Source: Flavobacteriaceae bacterium UBA6268 (GTDB lineage Bacteria; Bacteroidota; Bacteroidia; Flavobacteriales; Flavobacteriaceae). Taken from it: a DNA stretch of 64,000 nucleotides. Below the pieces are notes generated by a model that was not told where the DNA came from, searched no databases, and was given only the letters and a program-made list of their open reading frames with translations. Positions 1-8,932 of this stretch are shown here, piece by piece (the stretch's first letter is position 1; each line of letters starts with the position of its first letter). Where the stretch lies: the NCBI GenBank assembly GCA_002440705.1, contig DJVA01000065.1, positions 1-64,000 on the forward strand, in the 5' to 3' direction. The translations under genes were made by a program, and so were the position numbers.

Positions 1-1
1 T

Positions 2-79
2 ATTAGTGAATGCTTAGTCGGGTCTATTTTTGTGGGGATAAAAATGAGCCGATTGCAAAATTTAAATTTACTAAGTTAG
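2..79 (+). CDS. possible 3' end of a gene entering from the left edge
   Basis: Frame 2 is open from the window edge to a TAG at 77-79 and encodes about 25 residues. A strong plus-strand terminator follows 11 bases later, which fits a gene ending here. The peptide is too short to assign, so this call rests on the terminator and the open frame only. Confidence 0.25.
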   Translation: MSECLVGSIFVGIKMSRLQNLNLLS

Positions 80-90
80 GTTTGTTATCA

Positions 91-115
91 GCGCCGCTTT
101 TCAGCGGCGCTTTTT
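91..115 (+). terminator. Rho-independent terminator (plus strand)
   Basis: An 8-bp GC-rich perfect stem (GCGCCGCT 91-98, AGCGGCGC 103-110) with a 4-base loop is followed by five T on the plus strand. It would end a plus-strand transcript coming from the left of the window. It abuts the dsbD stop codon (114-116), so it may also serve as a weaker terminator for dsbD on the minus strand, where no T-run follows. Confidence 0.8.
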
Positions 116-2108
116 AATTAGGCCCTTTCGATTCTACATTAAAATTTTCCAATCCTGTTTCAAGCCAAACTCGATAGACTTCTGTATCTGGGGTATAGCC
201 CACGGGTTTGTTCAGCAGGTTCAATTCAGTATCCAGCAAAATGTAATAAGGCTGGGAATTGTTTTTGAAATTTACCGTTTGAAATGTGGCCCATTTGTCG
301 CCTACGGTTTTGATTTTTTTTACACCACCAGTGGGTTTCAAGAAGTTAAATTTTTGATCTTCAGGCAATTCCTCCCTATCGTCTACATATAAAGAAACCA
401 ATACGTATTTTTCGGAAATGATTTTATTGATTTCTGGAATCGTCCATACCTGTTCTTCCATTTTTCGGCAATTTACACAGGCCCATCCAGTAAAATCGAT
501 CATAATGGGTTTGCCAGAGGCCTTTGCAAGTTCCAAAGCCTCATCAAAATCCCTAATGGACTCCATTTCCAACCCTTTGTCGTAAAGGCTGTAAAACAAT
601 GGAGGGGGAAATCCGCTCAACAACTTGAGGTTGGCATATTTGGTATTGGTTAATCCTGGGGTAAGGTACAATAGGAAGGCTATGCTCATGATGCCCACCA
701 AAAGATTTCCCTTTGGAATCCTTTTTGTTTTGGGGCCGTCGTGAGGGAAACGAATGAAACCAAACAAGTACAATGCAAGCCCCAAGGCACAGACAATCCA
801 AATGGCAATAAAAATTTCCCTTTTCAGCAAACCCCAATGCTCGACCAAATCGGCATTGGACAAAAATTTGAATGCCAAGGCAACTTCAATAAAACCTAGC
901 ACTACTTTTACTGTATTCAACCAACCACCACTTCGCGGCAGGGAATTGAGCCAATTGGGAAACAAAGCAAATAAGGCAAATGGCAGTGCTAGGGCCAACC
1001 CGAAGCCTCCCATACCAAATGTTAATTGCATAGCGCCCCCATCACTGCTAAGGGAACCTCCCAAAAGCGAACCCAAAATAGGGCCTGTGCAGGAAAAAGA
1101 GACGATGGCCAAGGTGAGGGCCATAAAAAATATGCCAACCATCCCCCCAATACTGGTCGCCTTGCTATCCATTTTGGCACTCCATGACTGGGGAAGTGTT
1201 ATTTCGTAATACCCAAAAAACGAAAAGGCGAACACCATAAAAATGGTGAAAAAGATAACGTTGAGTGTTACGTTGGTCGATATGCTGTTTAGTATTTCGG
1301 GGTCCAATGAATCCAATAAATGGAAAGGAAGGCTTAACAGCACGTATATCAAAAAAATAAACGCACCATACATCACGGCGTTGGCAATCCCGTTTTGCTT
1401 ATTTTTTGCACTTTTCGTGAAAAAGGAAACGGTAAGCGGAATCATCGGGAACACACAGGGAGTCAGCAACGCAATGAGCCCTCCCAGAAAGCCCAAAAGG
1501 AAAATGGTCCAAAGTCCTTTTTCTTCCTTTTCAGCGGGTTCAAAACGATCCATCCCTTTGAGGTCTAGGGTCAAGGCCACCGTTATATCAAGGTCTTCCG
1601 AAGTAATTTCTTCAGAACTAACACCAGAGGTACCCGAAGCCAAGTCCAATTCAAAAGTTTTGGTCTCAGGAGGAAGGCATTTTTCTTCATCACACACCGA
1701 ATAATACACTTCGGCAGTAATCTTAAGTCCCTCAGAATTTATAACTTCTATGGGCTGAATGAAGGTTACCTTATCACTGAAATAGACCACATCCAACTCA
1801 AACACAGGATCGTAAACAGGAGTTATGTCGGGCTCTGAAGTAGGTCCCAGCAATTTGAAAGTGGTCTCCGAATCGTTGTATGAAAACTCCGTAGGGATAG
1901 GGCCTTCAAATTCTTCCCCAAACTGCTTTTGACTGTAGGTGTGCCACCCTTCATCGATGGTAGCCGTCATCAGGATGTTGTAGCGGTTATCCTTTTCTTT
2001 TTCCACCGTAACTTTCCATTTAACGGGATCCAAATAATCTTGAGCCAAGGAACTGTTGGAGAAAAAAATACTAAGGAGAAGCAACAAAAAGACCGTTGTT
2101 TTTTTCAT
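114..2108 (-). CDS. dsbD: thiol:disulfide interchange protein DsbD family
   Basis: This protein moves electrons from cytoplasmic thioredoxin across the inner membrane to periplasmic proteins such as disulfide isomerases and cytochrome c maturation factors. The 664 residues have the full DsbD layout. A signal peptide ends near residue 22. An N-terminal periplasmic domain carries a C139-x4-C144 pair. A multi-helix core from about residue 199 to 490 carries the two core cysteines (TPCVFP at C218, SFSCTGP at C340). A C-terminal thioredoxin-like domain has the CVNC motif (C544, C547). It is the last gene of the minus-strand run FMN reductase-pabB-tilS-dsbD, 89 bases after tilS. The assignment is firm; which periplasmic clients it serves is not visible here. 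Confidence 0.93.
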   Translation of the reverse strand: MKKTTVFLLLLLSIFFSNSSLAQDYLDPVKWKVTVEKEKDNRYNILMTATIDEGWHTYSQKQFGEEFEGPIPTEFSYNDSETTFKLLGPTSEPDITPVYDPVFELDVVYFSDKVTFIQPIEVINSEGLKITAEVYYSVCDEEKCLPPETKTFELDLASGTSGVSSEEITSEDLDITVALTLDLKGMDRFEPAEKEEKGLWTIFLLGFLGGLIALLTPCVFPMIPLTVSFFTKSAKNKQNGIANAVMYGAFIFLIYVLLSLPFHLLDSLDPEILNSISTNVTLNVIFFTIFMVFAFSFFGYYEITLPQSWSAKMDSKATSIGGMVGIFFMALTLAIVSFSCTGPILGSLLGGSLSSDGGAMQLTFGMGGFGLALALPFALFALFPNWLNSLPRSGGWLNTVKVVLGFIEVALAFKFLSNADLVEHWGLLKREIFIAIWIVCALGLALYLFGFIRFPHDGPKTKRIPKGNLLVGIMSIAFLLYLTPGLTNTKYANLKLLSGFPPPLFYSLYDKGLEMESIRDFDEALELAKASGKPIMIDFTGWACVNCRKMEEQVWTIPEINKIISEKYVLVSLYVDDREELPEDQKFNFLKPTGGVKKIKTVGDKWATFQTVNFKNNSQPYYILLDTELNLLNKPVGYTPDTEVYRVWLETGLENFNVESKGPN

Positions 2109-2198
2109 CGTTTTAAACTATTTGATAAAGCGGCAAATGGCATGTTCTTTTGGAACGCTTTCAATGAATTCTGTATAGGGTTCCAATGGCATTTCATA

Positions 2199-3509
2199 TC
2201 AACCGGCAAATGAAATCTTTAAAATGTTTTTAGTTTTGGAGGTTACTTTAAATCGATCGTCTGGGCGGTATCCAATAACCCATACAACAATGCCTCCGCT
2301 CAAGAGAACCCAAACGGTTTCCTTGGTTGCCAAAGATAACTTTTCATCCTTAAAAAACTTGCTTAATTTCTTTTTTCCTTTCATACCAAATGGATGAAAC
2401 ACATCCCCTTTCTGCCACTTTCGCAACTCGAGGGGATACTCCAATAGGGCCTGATCTACGTAAACGACTTTGCTATCAACATACCCCATTTTATCGGTAG
2501 GAATAAAGGACATTTTTAATGGGTGGTCAATAAGCCCTTCCCCTTTTTGGATGAATTTGCTTTTAGGTGGGCCTTTCGATGGAATTTCAGTAACCAACAA
2601 AACTCCCCTGTCTTTCAACAAACGATGCGTTTTGGAAACTATTTGCTTTCCGCTTTGTGCCTTTGGCAAGGAATGAATGTCTTCCCAAGCGGAAAACCCA
2701 AATGGGCGCAACAATTCAAACAATAAGGCATTTTGATTGGGCAAATCCTTGATTTTTTCAAGGTCCAGTTCCCATCCTTGTTCGGTTTGCTGAAAGACCA
2801 AATTTGAGACCAAGGCCACATAATCGGCCACCAAAGCACCAGAATCCCTTAAGTATTGCTGTGTTTTCTGAAAGTTATGCAGAAAAGTACCCGACGCCTG
2901 CTTTAGTTCCGGGATTACTTCGTGGCGTAACTGATTGCGCAAATAATCCCTTTTGGCATTGCTGCTGTCCTCCCTCCAAAACAAATTTTCCTTCTTGGCA
3001 TAGGCCAAGATTGCCTCCCTATCGAAAGACAATAATGGACGTACCACTTTACCATTTTGTGCTGGAATGCCTAACAACCCTTGCAGTCCTGTGCCGCGGG
3101 AGAGATTGATTAAAAAGGTTTCCAGATCGTCATCGGCATGATGGGCCGTTACTAAATAATCAAATTTAAAATCGTTCATGATTTCATCGAACCAACGGTA
3201 GCGCAACTCACGAGCCGCCATTTGTACCGACAATTTTTGGGAATCGGCAAATTCTTGGGTGTCAAACCGTTCCGTAAAGACGGGTACTTGCCATTTTTCG
3301 GCCAGATCCAAAACAAAACTTTCATCTTCATCACTTTCTTCACCCCTTAACTGAAAATTGGCATGCGCCAATCCTATTTCAATACCCATTTCCTTTAACA
3401 AAGTAGCCAAAACAACACTATCCAATCCACCGCTACACGCTACCAATAGCTTGGCTTCCAAGAGAAATGGATGCTTTTTTTGGATTACTTTCTGAAATTT
3501 CCCGAGCAT
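2199..3509 (-). CDS. tilS: tRNA(Ile)-lysidine synthetase TilS
   Basis: TilS attaches lysine to cytidine 34 of the tRNA-Ile that reads AUA codons, using ATP, in the cytoplasm. The PP-loop SGGLDS is at residues 26-31, near the N-terminus. A middle helical part and a C-terminal substrate-binding part follow, with the family-typical WQKGDVFHPFGMKGKKK stretch and a closing W-x-IGYRPDDRFKV segment. At 436 residues it has the usual length of the long TilS type. It starts 23 bases downstream of the pabB stop, so the two are probably co-transcribed. It is an essential housekeeping gene in most bacteria. Confidence 0.95.
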   Translation of the reverse strand: MLGKFQKVIQKKHPFLLEAKLLVACSGGLDSVVLATLLKEMGIEIGLAHANFQLRGEESDEDESFVLDLAEKWQVPVFTERFDTQEFADSQKLSVQMAARELRYRWFDEIMNDFKFDYLVTAHHADDDLETFLINLSRGTGLQGLLGIPAQNGKVVRPLLSFDREAILAYAKKENLFWREDSSNAKRDYLRNQLRHEVIPELKQASGTFLHNFQKTQQYLRDSGALVADYVALVSNLVFQQTEQGWELDLEKIKDLPNQNALLFELLRPFGFSAWEDIHSLPKAQSGKQIVSKTHRLLKDRGVLLVTEIPSKGPPKSKFIQKGEGLIDHPLKMSFIPTDKMGYVDSKVVYVDQALLEYPLELRKWQKGDVFHPFGMKGKKKLSKFFKDEKLSLATKETVWVLLSGGIVVWVIGYRPDDRFKVTSKTKNILKISFAG

Positions 3510-3532
3510 TTTGGTATTAAAGGTTCCGTAAA

Positions 3533-4840
3533 TTACAAATTTCTTTGCTCCAAAACCTCACGCATGGCTTTGGCTTTAATGAGGCATTCCTCGTATTCGC
3601 TTTCCGGATCTGAATTGGCCGTAATAGCTCCCCCAACCGAAAAACTCACGTATTTCTTTTGTTGGTTGTACAAAATGCTTCGGATCACTACATTGAAATC
3701 AAAATCGCCTTGAGGATCCATATAACCAATGGCACCACTGTAAAGGCCACGCTTGGCATCTTCGAGTCTTTCGATGATTTTCATGGCCGATAGCTTTGGT
3801 GCTCCCGTCATGCTTCCCATGGGAAAGGTTTTTTTGAGCAACTCGACAGATGGGGTTTCTTGAGGTACTTTGCAAGAAATGGTTGAAATTAATTGATGTA
3901 CTTGTTCAAACGAATACACCTTGCACAATTCCTCCACCCTTACAGAGCCCGGTATGGCAAAACGGGACAGGTCGTTTCTTACCAAATCTGTTATCATGAT
4001 GTTCTCGCTAAGCTCCTTTGGGTTATGTTGCAAAGCTTTTACCATTTCCTTGTCGGCTTCGGGGTTGGGCAAACGCTTGGCAGTACCTTTGATGGGTTGC
4101 GAAATGACCACTTGGCCTTTTCTGGACAAGTAGCGTTCTGGCGAAGCTGAAAATGCAAAATAAGGCCCAAATTTCATAAACGTAGAAAATGGTGCCTTGG
4201 AGATGGAATTAAGGTGAAAATAGGTCTTAAGGGGGTCCAACAGCACCCCTTCAGCATAAAACTCCTGGCAAAAATTCGCTTCATAAATATCGCCCCGATG
4301 AATGTGGTGAAGCAGGTCGGAAACTTTTTTTATGTAGTGATCCTTGCCAGTCCTTAGCCTAATTTTTATGGGATGGTCGTTAGTCTTTCCCGTCCAATTA
4401 ATGGGTTGCGCATTTGCTATTGCATCCCTGTCGGCAGCAACTTCCCCAATCAACTCATCCGGATAAAGAAAAAGTAGTTCATTATCGCGAAGGATCAGTA
4501 CTTTTTTGGGCTGAAAAAAATACATTTCGGGAAAAGCAGCCCCGTCGGCATTGCTACTTTCAAGGTCTTCCAGATCGTTTTTTAGGTCGTACGACAAATA
4601 GCCAAAAATCCAATCTTGGGTTGCTTTCTGAAAATCCTGCAGCTTGTCGAATGCATTATGGAAATCGGTACACATTGAGGCCTTGCAACCAACCGCGAGT
4701 ACCGCTTGGTATTGTTGGTGTTTTTGTGGGTAAGCATTGGAGTCGAGCCACAGTACTTCATTTTCATTTTGGGACCAGCTTAGCAGCCTCATTTTCAATG
4801 CTTCGTCGAGGGGGTGTTTAAATGAAATGGTAGTCCGCAT
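3533..4840 (-). CDS. pabB: aminodeoxychorismate synthase component I (PabB)
   Basis: PabB converts chorismate plus ammonia to 4-amino-4-deoxychorismate on the way to p-aminobenzoate and folate. The 435-residue chain has the chorismate-binding fold: the PIKGT motif at residues 239-243, then LVRNDLSRF, a GSMTGAPK motif and a final SVGGAI segment. The lysine of PIKGT is the residue that distinguishes PabB from anthranilate synthase TrpE, which has alanine there. No glutamine amidotransferase partner (PabA) lies in the window, so one is presumably encoded elsewhere. It is followed after 23 bases by tilS and preceded after 3 bases by the flavin reductase gene, which suggests one operon. Confidence 0.9.
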   Translation of the reverse strand: MRTTISFKHPLDEALKMRLLSWSQNENEVLWLDSNAYPQKHQQYQAVLAVGCKASMCTDFHNAFDKLQDFQKATQDWIFGYLSYDLKNDLEDLESSNADGAAFPEMYFFQPKKVLILRDNELLFLYPDELIGEVAADRDAIANAQPINWTGKTNDHPIKIRLRTGKDHYIKKVSDLLHHIHRGDIYEANFCQEFYAEGVLLDPLKTYFHLNSISKAPFSTFMKFGPYFAFSASPERYLSRKGQVVISQPIKGTAKRLPNPEADKEMVKALQHNPKELSENIMITDLVRNDLSRFAIPGSVRVEELCKVYSFEQVHQLISTISCKVPQETPSVELLKKTFPMGSMTGAPKLSAMKIIERLEDAKRGLYSGAIGYMDPQGDFDFNVVIRSILYNQQKKYVSFSVGGAITANSDPESEYEECLIKAKAMREVLEQRNL

Positions 4841-4843
4841 GAT

Positions 4844-5374
4844 TTAAATGGAATTTTCAAACTCCCAAATTTCCTGTTCGATTTCCTGTTGGAGTGCCAC
4901 ATCAATTAGTTTTCCCTCTTTGAAGTTGGTCGTAAACATTGGGAGTCGGAACGTAAACACCGTATCGCATCCAAACCTAGGAAGAACTCCTTCAACATAC
5001 TCGAGGGCCGAGAGCGCACCGCGTTTTCCATCGGAAGTACTCATCAAAAATACCTTTTTTCCCTGCAGAAATTTATACTCGATACGAGACAACCAATCCA
5101 GGGTATTTTTGAAAAATGCGGAAACTGTTCCGTTGTGTTCGTTCACCGAAACCATCAAAGCGTCGGCAGTCTTTATTTCCTGAAGCAACTCGTGAAGTAA
5201 TTTGGGATAACCTTCTATCTTTTCCAGGTCTTCTCCAAATAGCGGCAAAGGATAATCCGTTAACCGAATGACCTTGGCTTGGTGCTTTAGAAGTTTAGCT
5301 GCAGCGTAAAGGACCAATTGATGGTTGATGGAGGTACTGCTGTTGCTTCCGGCAAAGGCAAGGATTGTCTTCAT
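4844..5374 (-). CDS. NADPH-dependent FMN reductase family protein
   Basis: This is a 176-residue cytoplasmic flavodoxin-fold protein. The N-terminal AFAGSNSSTSINHQL loop is the FMN-phosphate-binding signature of the NADPH-dependent FMN reductase family, and a central NEHNGTVSAFFKNTLDW stretch matches the family's second flavin contact. Members reduce FMN, quinones or azo compounds; the substrate cannot be told from sequence. It is the first gene of a tight minus-strand run, 3 bases before pabB. The sequence CAAAAATA at 5379-5386 fits a minus-strand -7 element but lies so close to the start that the transcript would be nearly leaderless. Confidence 0.85.
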   Translation of the reverse strand: MKTILAFAGSNSSTSINHQLVLYAAAKLLKHQAKVIRLTDYPLPLFGEDLEKIEGYPKLLHELLQEIKTADALMVSVNEHNGTVSAFFKNTLDWLSRIEYKFLQGKKVFLMSTSDGKRGALSALEYVEGVLPRFGCDTVFTFRLPMFTTNFKEGKLIDVALQQEIEQEIWEFENSI

Positions 5375-5443
5375 GACACAAAAATATTGTAAAGCAATCG
5401 ATTTAAAAAATGGGGCTTCAAAAACCTAAAAGTGCAGAATCGT

Positions 5444-5482
5444 GCATTCAAAAGAATGCTCTGAAAACATCCTTTGTTTTCA
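5444..5482. repeat. two consecutive inverted repeats
   Basis: GCATTC-aaaa-GAATGC (5444-5459) and TGAAAACA-tcctt-TGTTTTCA (5462-5482) are two perfect hairpins in the gap downstream of the T9SS gene pair and upstream of the flavin reductase gene. Neither has a clear T-run, so they could be a weak terminator for the T9SS genes or a processing site. Confidence 0.45.
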
Positions 5483-5500
5483 AATACTCAAAAAAAGGGG

Positions 5501-6424
5501 TTAATTTTTAATGAATTTCTGAACAGCCCTGCGTTTTCCTGATACCACTTCCACAAAATATAATCCGGCGGCAAAGGAGGAGATATCCAAAGCAGTACCT
5601 CTAAAGGATCCTACATCCCTACCAAGCGTATCAAAAATCCGTACAACTTCAATTTCAAAATCCGACTGAATATTTAAGGTATGTACCACAGGATTGGGCT
5701 GGATTTGAAAAAGCAACCCAGGAAATTCATCAACATTTTCATAAAAAGCGCTTTGGTAAGATATGTCGTCTACGAATAATTCATTGTTTTGTGAAATGGA
5801 AAGGAACTCTATACCTCCAAAGCTACTGGCCGTAGTACCCACGCTATCCGTAAATGGAGTGCCATAAGGCAGTACTTCAACATTATCAATTAATATGGCG
5901 CAAGTTGCGAGAGAAATACCGCTAAATATTTCCACGATAAGAATGAATTGAAACCACTGGTCGTGTGGAAAATTAAAATTAACTGGCCCTCCATAACAAT
6001 CCTCAATAACACCTTCTCCTGGGTTGGATAGATTGGGATTAAAGAGAATATTGCCCATCACGGATACTCCGGAAGTGACCGGATATTGATCCATGATTTG
6101 CAAATGTGCTTCTTTATTAGAAGGAATATAAATCCAAAAGCTTAAAGCCCACTCATCAAAAATTTTATTGCCCAAGTTTAAAGCAACATCCGTAGTGCCG
6201 TCACCTGGCACCAAACCTGATTTGGATCCGCTGCGAAAAAAAACAGTAGATGGGAACAAATCGCAGCCCATACCGCCACTACAGTTTCCATGACTCCACC
6301 AATCTGAATCAATAGGATCCCCAAGGGTATAGGTCTCCATATTGTCATTGATTTCAACAAGCTGAGCAACCATACTGCATTGACCAAAAATAATGAGTGT
6401 CATTAATGTGATTAAACATCTCAT
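5501..6424 (-). CDS. secreted protein with T9SS type A sorting domain
   Basis: This is a 307-residue exported protein of unknown function. A signal peptide covers about residues 1-20. The middle is a beta-rich domain with a DLGNKIFDEWALSFWIYIP segment that resembles concanavalin/laminin-G-type sandwich domains (inference only). The last 75 residues form a T9SS C-terminal domain: a QPNPV start, a GLYFVEV strand and the terminal basic VQKFIKN. Such domains direct export through the type IX system, usually to the surface or medium. It lies 3 bases after a paralogue (6428-7324) with the same layout, so the two are an operon and probably a tandem duplication. Confidence 0.8.
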   Translation of the reverse strand: MRCLITLMTLIIFGQCSMVAQLVEINDNMETYTLGDPIDSDWWSHGNCSGGMGCDLFPSTVFFRSGSKSGLVPGDGTTDVALNLGNKIFDEWALSFWIYIPSNKEAHLQIMDQYPVTSGVSVMGNILFNPNLSNPGEGVIEDCYGGPVNFNFPHDQWFQFILIVEIFSGISLATCAILIDNVEVLPYGTPFTDSVGTTASSFGGIEFLSISQNNELFVDDISYQSAFYENVDEFPGLLFQIQPNPVVHTLNIQSDFEIEVVRIFDTLGRDVGSFRGTALDISSFAAGLYFVEVVSGKRRAVQKFIKN

Positions 6425-6427
6425 TTG

Positions 6428-7324
6428 TTATTCTTTAATAAATTTCTGAACAGCCTTGCCAAATCCAGCCCGGACTTCCACAAAATACACCCCAGCCGGA
6501 AGATTGGAAACATCAATGGTTTTGGTCGTTGCAGTCAAAACGGTCTGTCCCATTAAATTATAGACAAACAAACTTTCAAAGCCTGCCTCCGATTCTATGG
6601 TAAGCATATTTTCGGTTGGGTTTGGAAATAGAATAAAGACCATTGATTGGAATTTATCAACCCCAGCTACAGGATCTATGAACCCGTTTTGATATAGAAA
6701 ATCGTCCAAATAAAACTCATTATTGGCAGAGATCGAGTAAAAGTCAGCACCGCCCAAACTGGTAGGGACTGTTCCAGAGGCGTCTTGCAAAGGACTTCCC
6801 TGAGGAATCACTTCCACGGCATTTACATAAAATTGCCAGGTAGCAGTAGCAATGCCACTACTGATGTCAAAATTGGCCACTACTTGAAACCAGGCTCCTT
6901 CTGGGTAATTAAAAAAGACCCAATCCGAAACATTCCCGGAATTAAAGTCAATGTACCCTGACCCAGCCTCATCCCCACCTTCGTTAAAGTAAATATTGCC
7001 CACAATCCATTCCCCCGCACCGATGGGAACTTGTCCCTGAAAATTGAAATAGCCTTCTTTTCCAGCAGGAATATACATCCAAAATGCCAATCCATACGTT
7101 CCAAAGATTTGGTTACCCAAATCCAAGACACCGTCAGTTACTGTACTGCCATCCCAATAACCTGAATGTGAAGGGCTTCGATAGTGAAAATCGGAAATTA
7201 AAAAATCGTAACCCCAATGCGGCGGCGGAGTATTCCACTCCATGTCGTCCGTAAAAATAACCTGAGCTTGCGATATACCAAGGACAAAGCCAAGTACCAT
7301 CGCCATTAAGTACTTGTTTTTCAT
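6428..7324 (-). CDS. secreted protein with T9SS type A sorting domain (paralogue)
   Basis: This 298-residue paralogue lies just upstream of the gene at 5501-6424. It has a signal peptide ending near AQ at residues 20-21. A beta-sandwich-like domain carries LDLGNQIFGTYGLAFWMYIP, nearly the same phrase as its neighbour. A T9SS C-terminal domain follows (FPNPTENMLTI, LPAGVYFVEV, terminal VQKFIKE). I do not recognise an enzymatic motif. Binding of a polysaccharide or surface attachment would suit a laminin-G-like fold, but that is inference. Confidence 0.8.
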   Translation of the reverse strand: MKNKYLMAMVLGFVLGISQAQVIFTDDMEWNTPPPHWGYDFLISDFHYRSPSHSGYWDGSTVTDGVLDLGNQIFGTYGLAFWMYIPAGKEGYFNFQGQVPIGAGEWIVGNIYFNEGGDEAGSGYIDFNSGNVSDWVFFNYPEGAWFQVVANFDISSGIATATWQFYVNAVEVIPQGSPLQDASGTVPTSLGGADFYSISANNEFYLDDFLYQNGFIDPVAGVDKFQSMVFILFPNPTENMLTIESEAGFESLFVYNLMGQTVLTATTKTIDVSNLPAGVYFVEVRAGFGKAVQKFIKE

Positions 7325-7411
7325 AGCGGTATAAATTTTAGTTGGTACCTAAATTTACACTATTTATTTAAATTTTGAGTAACAAGCCTTCAATAATTAA
7401 GTGAGGATTTA

Positions 7412-7438
7412 TAAAAAAAGCCGTCAAGTTGACGGCTT
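7412..7438 (-). terminator. Rho-independent terminator of lpdA
   Basis: On the minus strand an 8-bp stem (AAGCCGTC / GACGGCTT at 7418-7438, loop of 5) is followed by a run of T (the A-run at 7413-7419 on the plus strand). It lies 22 bases past the lpdA stop codon, so it ends the Lrp-CPBP-lpdA transcript. Confidence 0.85.
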
Positions 7439-7460
7439 GTAATTTAGTATGTTGTTGCTT

Positions 7461-8864
7461 TTAACTATGGATGGACCGTTTGTCCGTCGCGTCCAGTGCC
7501 GCTTCCTTCACCGCTTCCGCATAGGTGGGGTGCGCATGGCTCATACGTGCCAAATCCTCGGCACTGGCGCGGAATTCCATAGCGGTAACGGCCTCGGTGA
7601 TTAAATCGGCCACCCGGGCCCCCACCATGTGTACGCCTAGAATCTCGTCCGTATTGGCATCGCTCAAAATTTTCACAAACCCATCGGTATCCCCACTGGC
7701 GCGACTTCTTCCCAGTGCGCGCATAGGGAATTGCCCCATTTTATAGGAAACCCCTTCTTCTTTAAGCTGTTCTTCGGTTTTACCTACCGAGGCTACCTCC
7801 GGCCAGGTGTATACTACCCCAGGGATTAGGTTGTAATTGATATGAGGTTTCTGGCCTGCCAAAATTTCAGCAACCAAAACGCCTTCTTCCTCCGCTTTGT
7901 GGGCCAGCATGGCCCCTCGAATCACGTCGCCGATGGCGTATATGTTCGAAATATTGGTCTGTAAATGATCATTGACTTCCACTTGTCCACGCTCGTTGGC
8001 TTTTACCCCAGCCCTTTCGAGTTTCAATCCATCCGTATAAGGACGTCGACCCACAGAAACCAGACAGTAATCCCCTTCGAAAGTTACGGTTTCATCCTTG
8101 GCATTTTTAGCGGTAACGACCACTTCCTTCCCATTGCGTTCCACAGCGGATACTTTATGGGACAGGTAAAATTTTACTCCTTGCTTTTTCATCACTTTCA
8201 TTAGTTCTTTGCTCTGTGACCCGTCCATAGTAGGAATAATACGATCCATGTATTCCACTACGGAAACCTCGGCCCCCAAACGGCGGTACACTTGCCCCAA
8301 TTCCAAACCAATGACCCCTCCGCCAATCACAATAAGGTGTTTGGGTATTTCAGTCAAACTAAGAGCTTCCGTGGAAGTAATGATGCGTTCCTTGTCAATT
8401 TTGATGAAAGGCAAGGTGGAGGGTTTACTCCCCGTAGCGATGATACTGTATTTGGCTTCAATGGTTTCGTTTTTATCGTCGGACGCAATCTCGATATGGG
8501 TAGCATCTTTAAAGGAGCCCATCCCGTGATAGACCTCAATCTTGTTTTTGCCCATCAAGAAGTCGATCCCTTTGGTTGTTTGTTCCACCACAGCGCCTTT
8601 GCGTTCGATCATTTTTTGGAAATTCAATTTAATGTCGCCTGGGATTTCGATGCCGTGTTCCTCAAAATGATGCAATGCTTCTTCATAGTGATGGGAAGAA
8701 TCCAAAAGTGCTTTACTGGGAATGCACCCCACGTTCAAACAGGTACCTCCCAAGGTATTGTATTTTTCAATGATGGCGGTTTTCATCCCCAATTGGGCGC
8801 AGCGAATCGCTGCCACATATCCACCGGGGCCCGAACCAATTACGGCAACGTCGTAGGAGCTCAT
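7461..8864 (-). CDS. lpdA: dihydrolipoyl dehydrogenase (E3)
   Basis: This FAD enzyme reoxidises dihydrolipoamide on 2-oxoacid dehydrogenase complexes and the glycine cleavage system, reducing NAD+. The start chosen gives 467 residues beginning MSSYDVAVIGSGPGG, the family's usual beginning. The frame is open a further 19 codons to 8921, but those codons have no family character. Visible motifs are the FAD Rossmann loop (IGSGPGG), the redox disulfide GGTCLNVGC (C42, C47), an NAD loop IGGGVIGLELG, the second FAD motif (YAIGDV) and the C-terminal catalytic HAHPTYAE. No E1 or E2 genes are nearby. It ends at a clear terminator. Confidence 0.95.
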   Translation of the reverse strand: MSSYDVAVIGSGPGGYVAAIRCAQLGMKTAIIEKYNTLGGTCLNVGCIPSKALLDSSHHYEEALHHFEEHGIEIPGDIKLNFQKMIERKGAVVEQTTKGIDFLMGKNKIEVYHGMGSFKDATHIEIASDDKNETIEAKYSIIATGSKPSTLPFIKIDKERIITSTEALSLTEIPKHLIVIGGGVIGLELGQVYRRLGAEVSVVEYMDRIIPTMDGSQSKELMKVMKKQGVKFYLSHKVSAVERNGKEVVVTAKNAKDETVTFEGDYCLVSVGRRPYTDGLKLERAGVKANERGQVEVNDHLQTNISNIYAIGDVIRGAMLAHKAEEEGVLVAEILAGQKPHINYNLIPGVVYTWPEVASVGKTEEQLKEEGVSYKMGQFPMRALGRSRASGDTDGFVKILSDANTDEILGVHMVGARVADLITEAVTAMEFRASAEDLARMSHAHPTYAEAVKEAALDATDKRSIHS

Positions 8865-8932
8865 AAAAGTGGTTTTAGATTTTTGAAACGCAAAGTTACA
8901 ACTCTCCCGTTCAAAAGACAATTACGGTTGGG

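Noticed and set aside
4414..4821. Open frame of 135 codons on the plus strand
   Set aside because: It is antisense to pabB, with no recognisable motif.
8865..8921. Start of lpdA at 8921
   Set aside because: The 19 extra residues have no family match, while MSSYDVAVIGSG at 8864 is the standard beginning.
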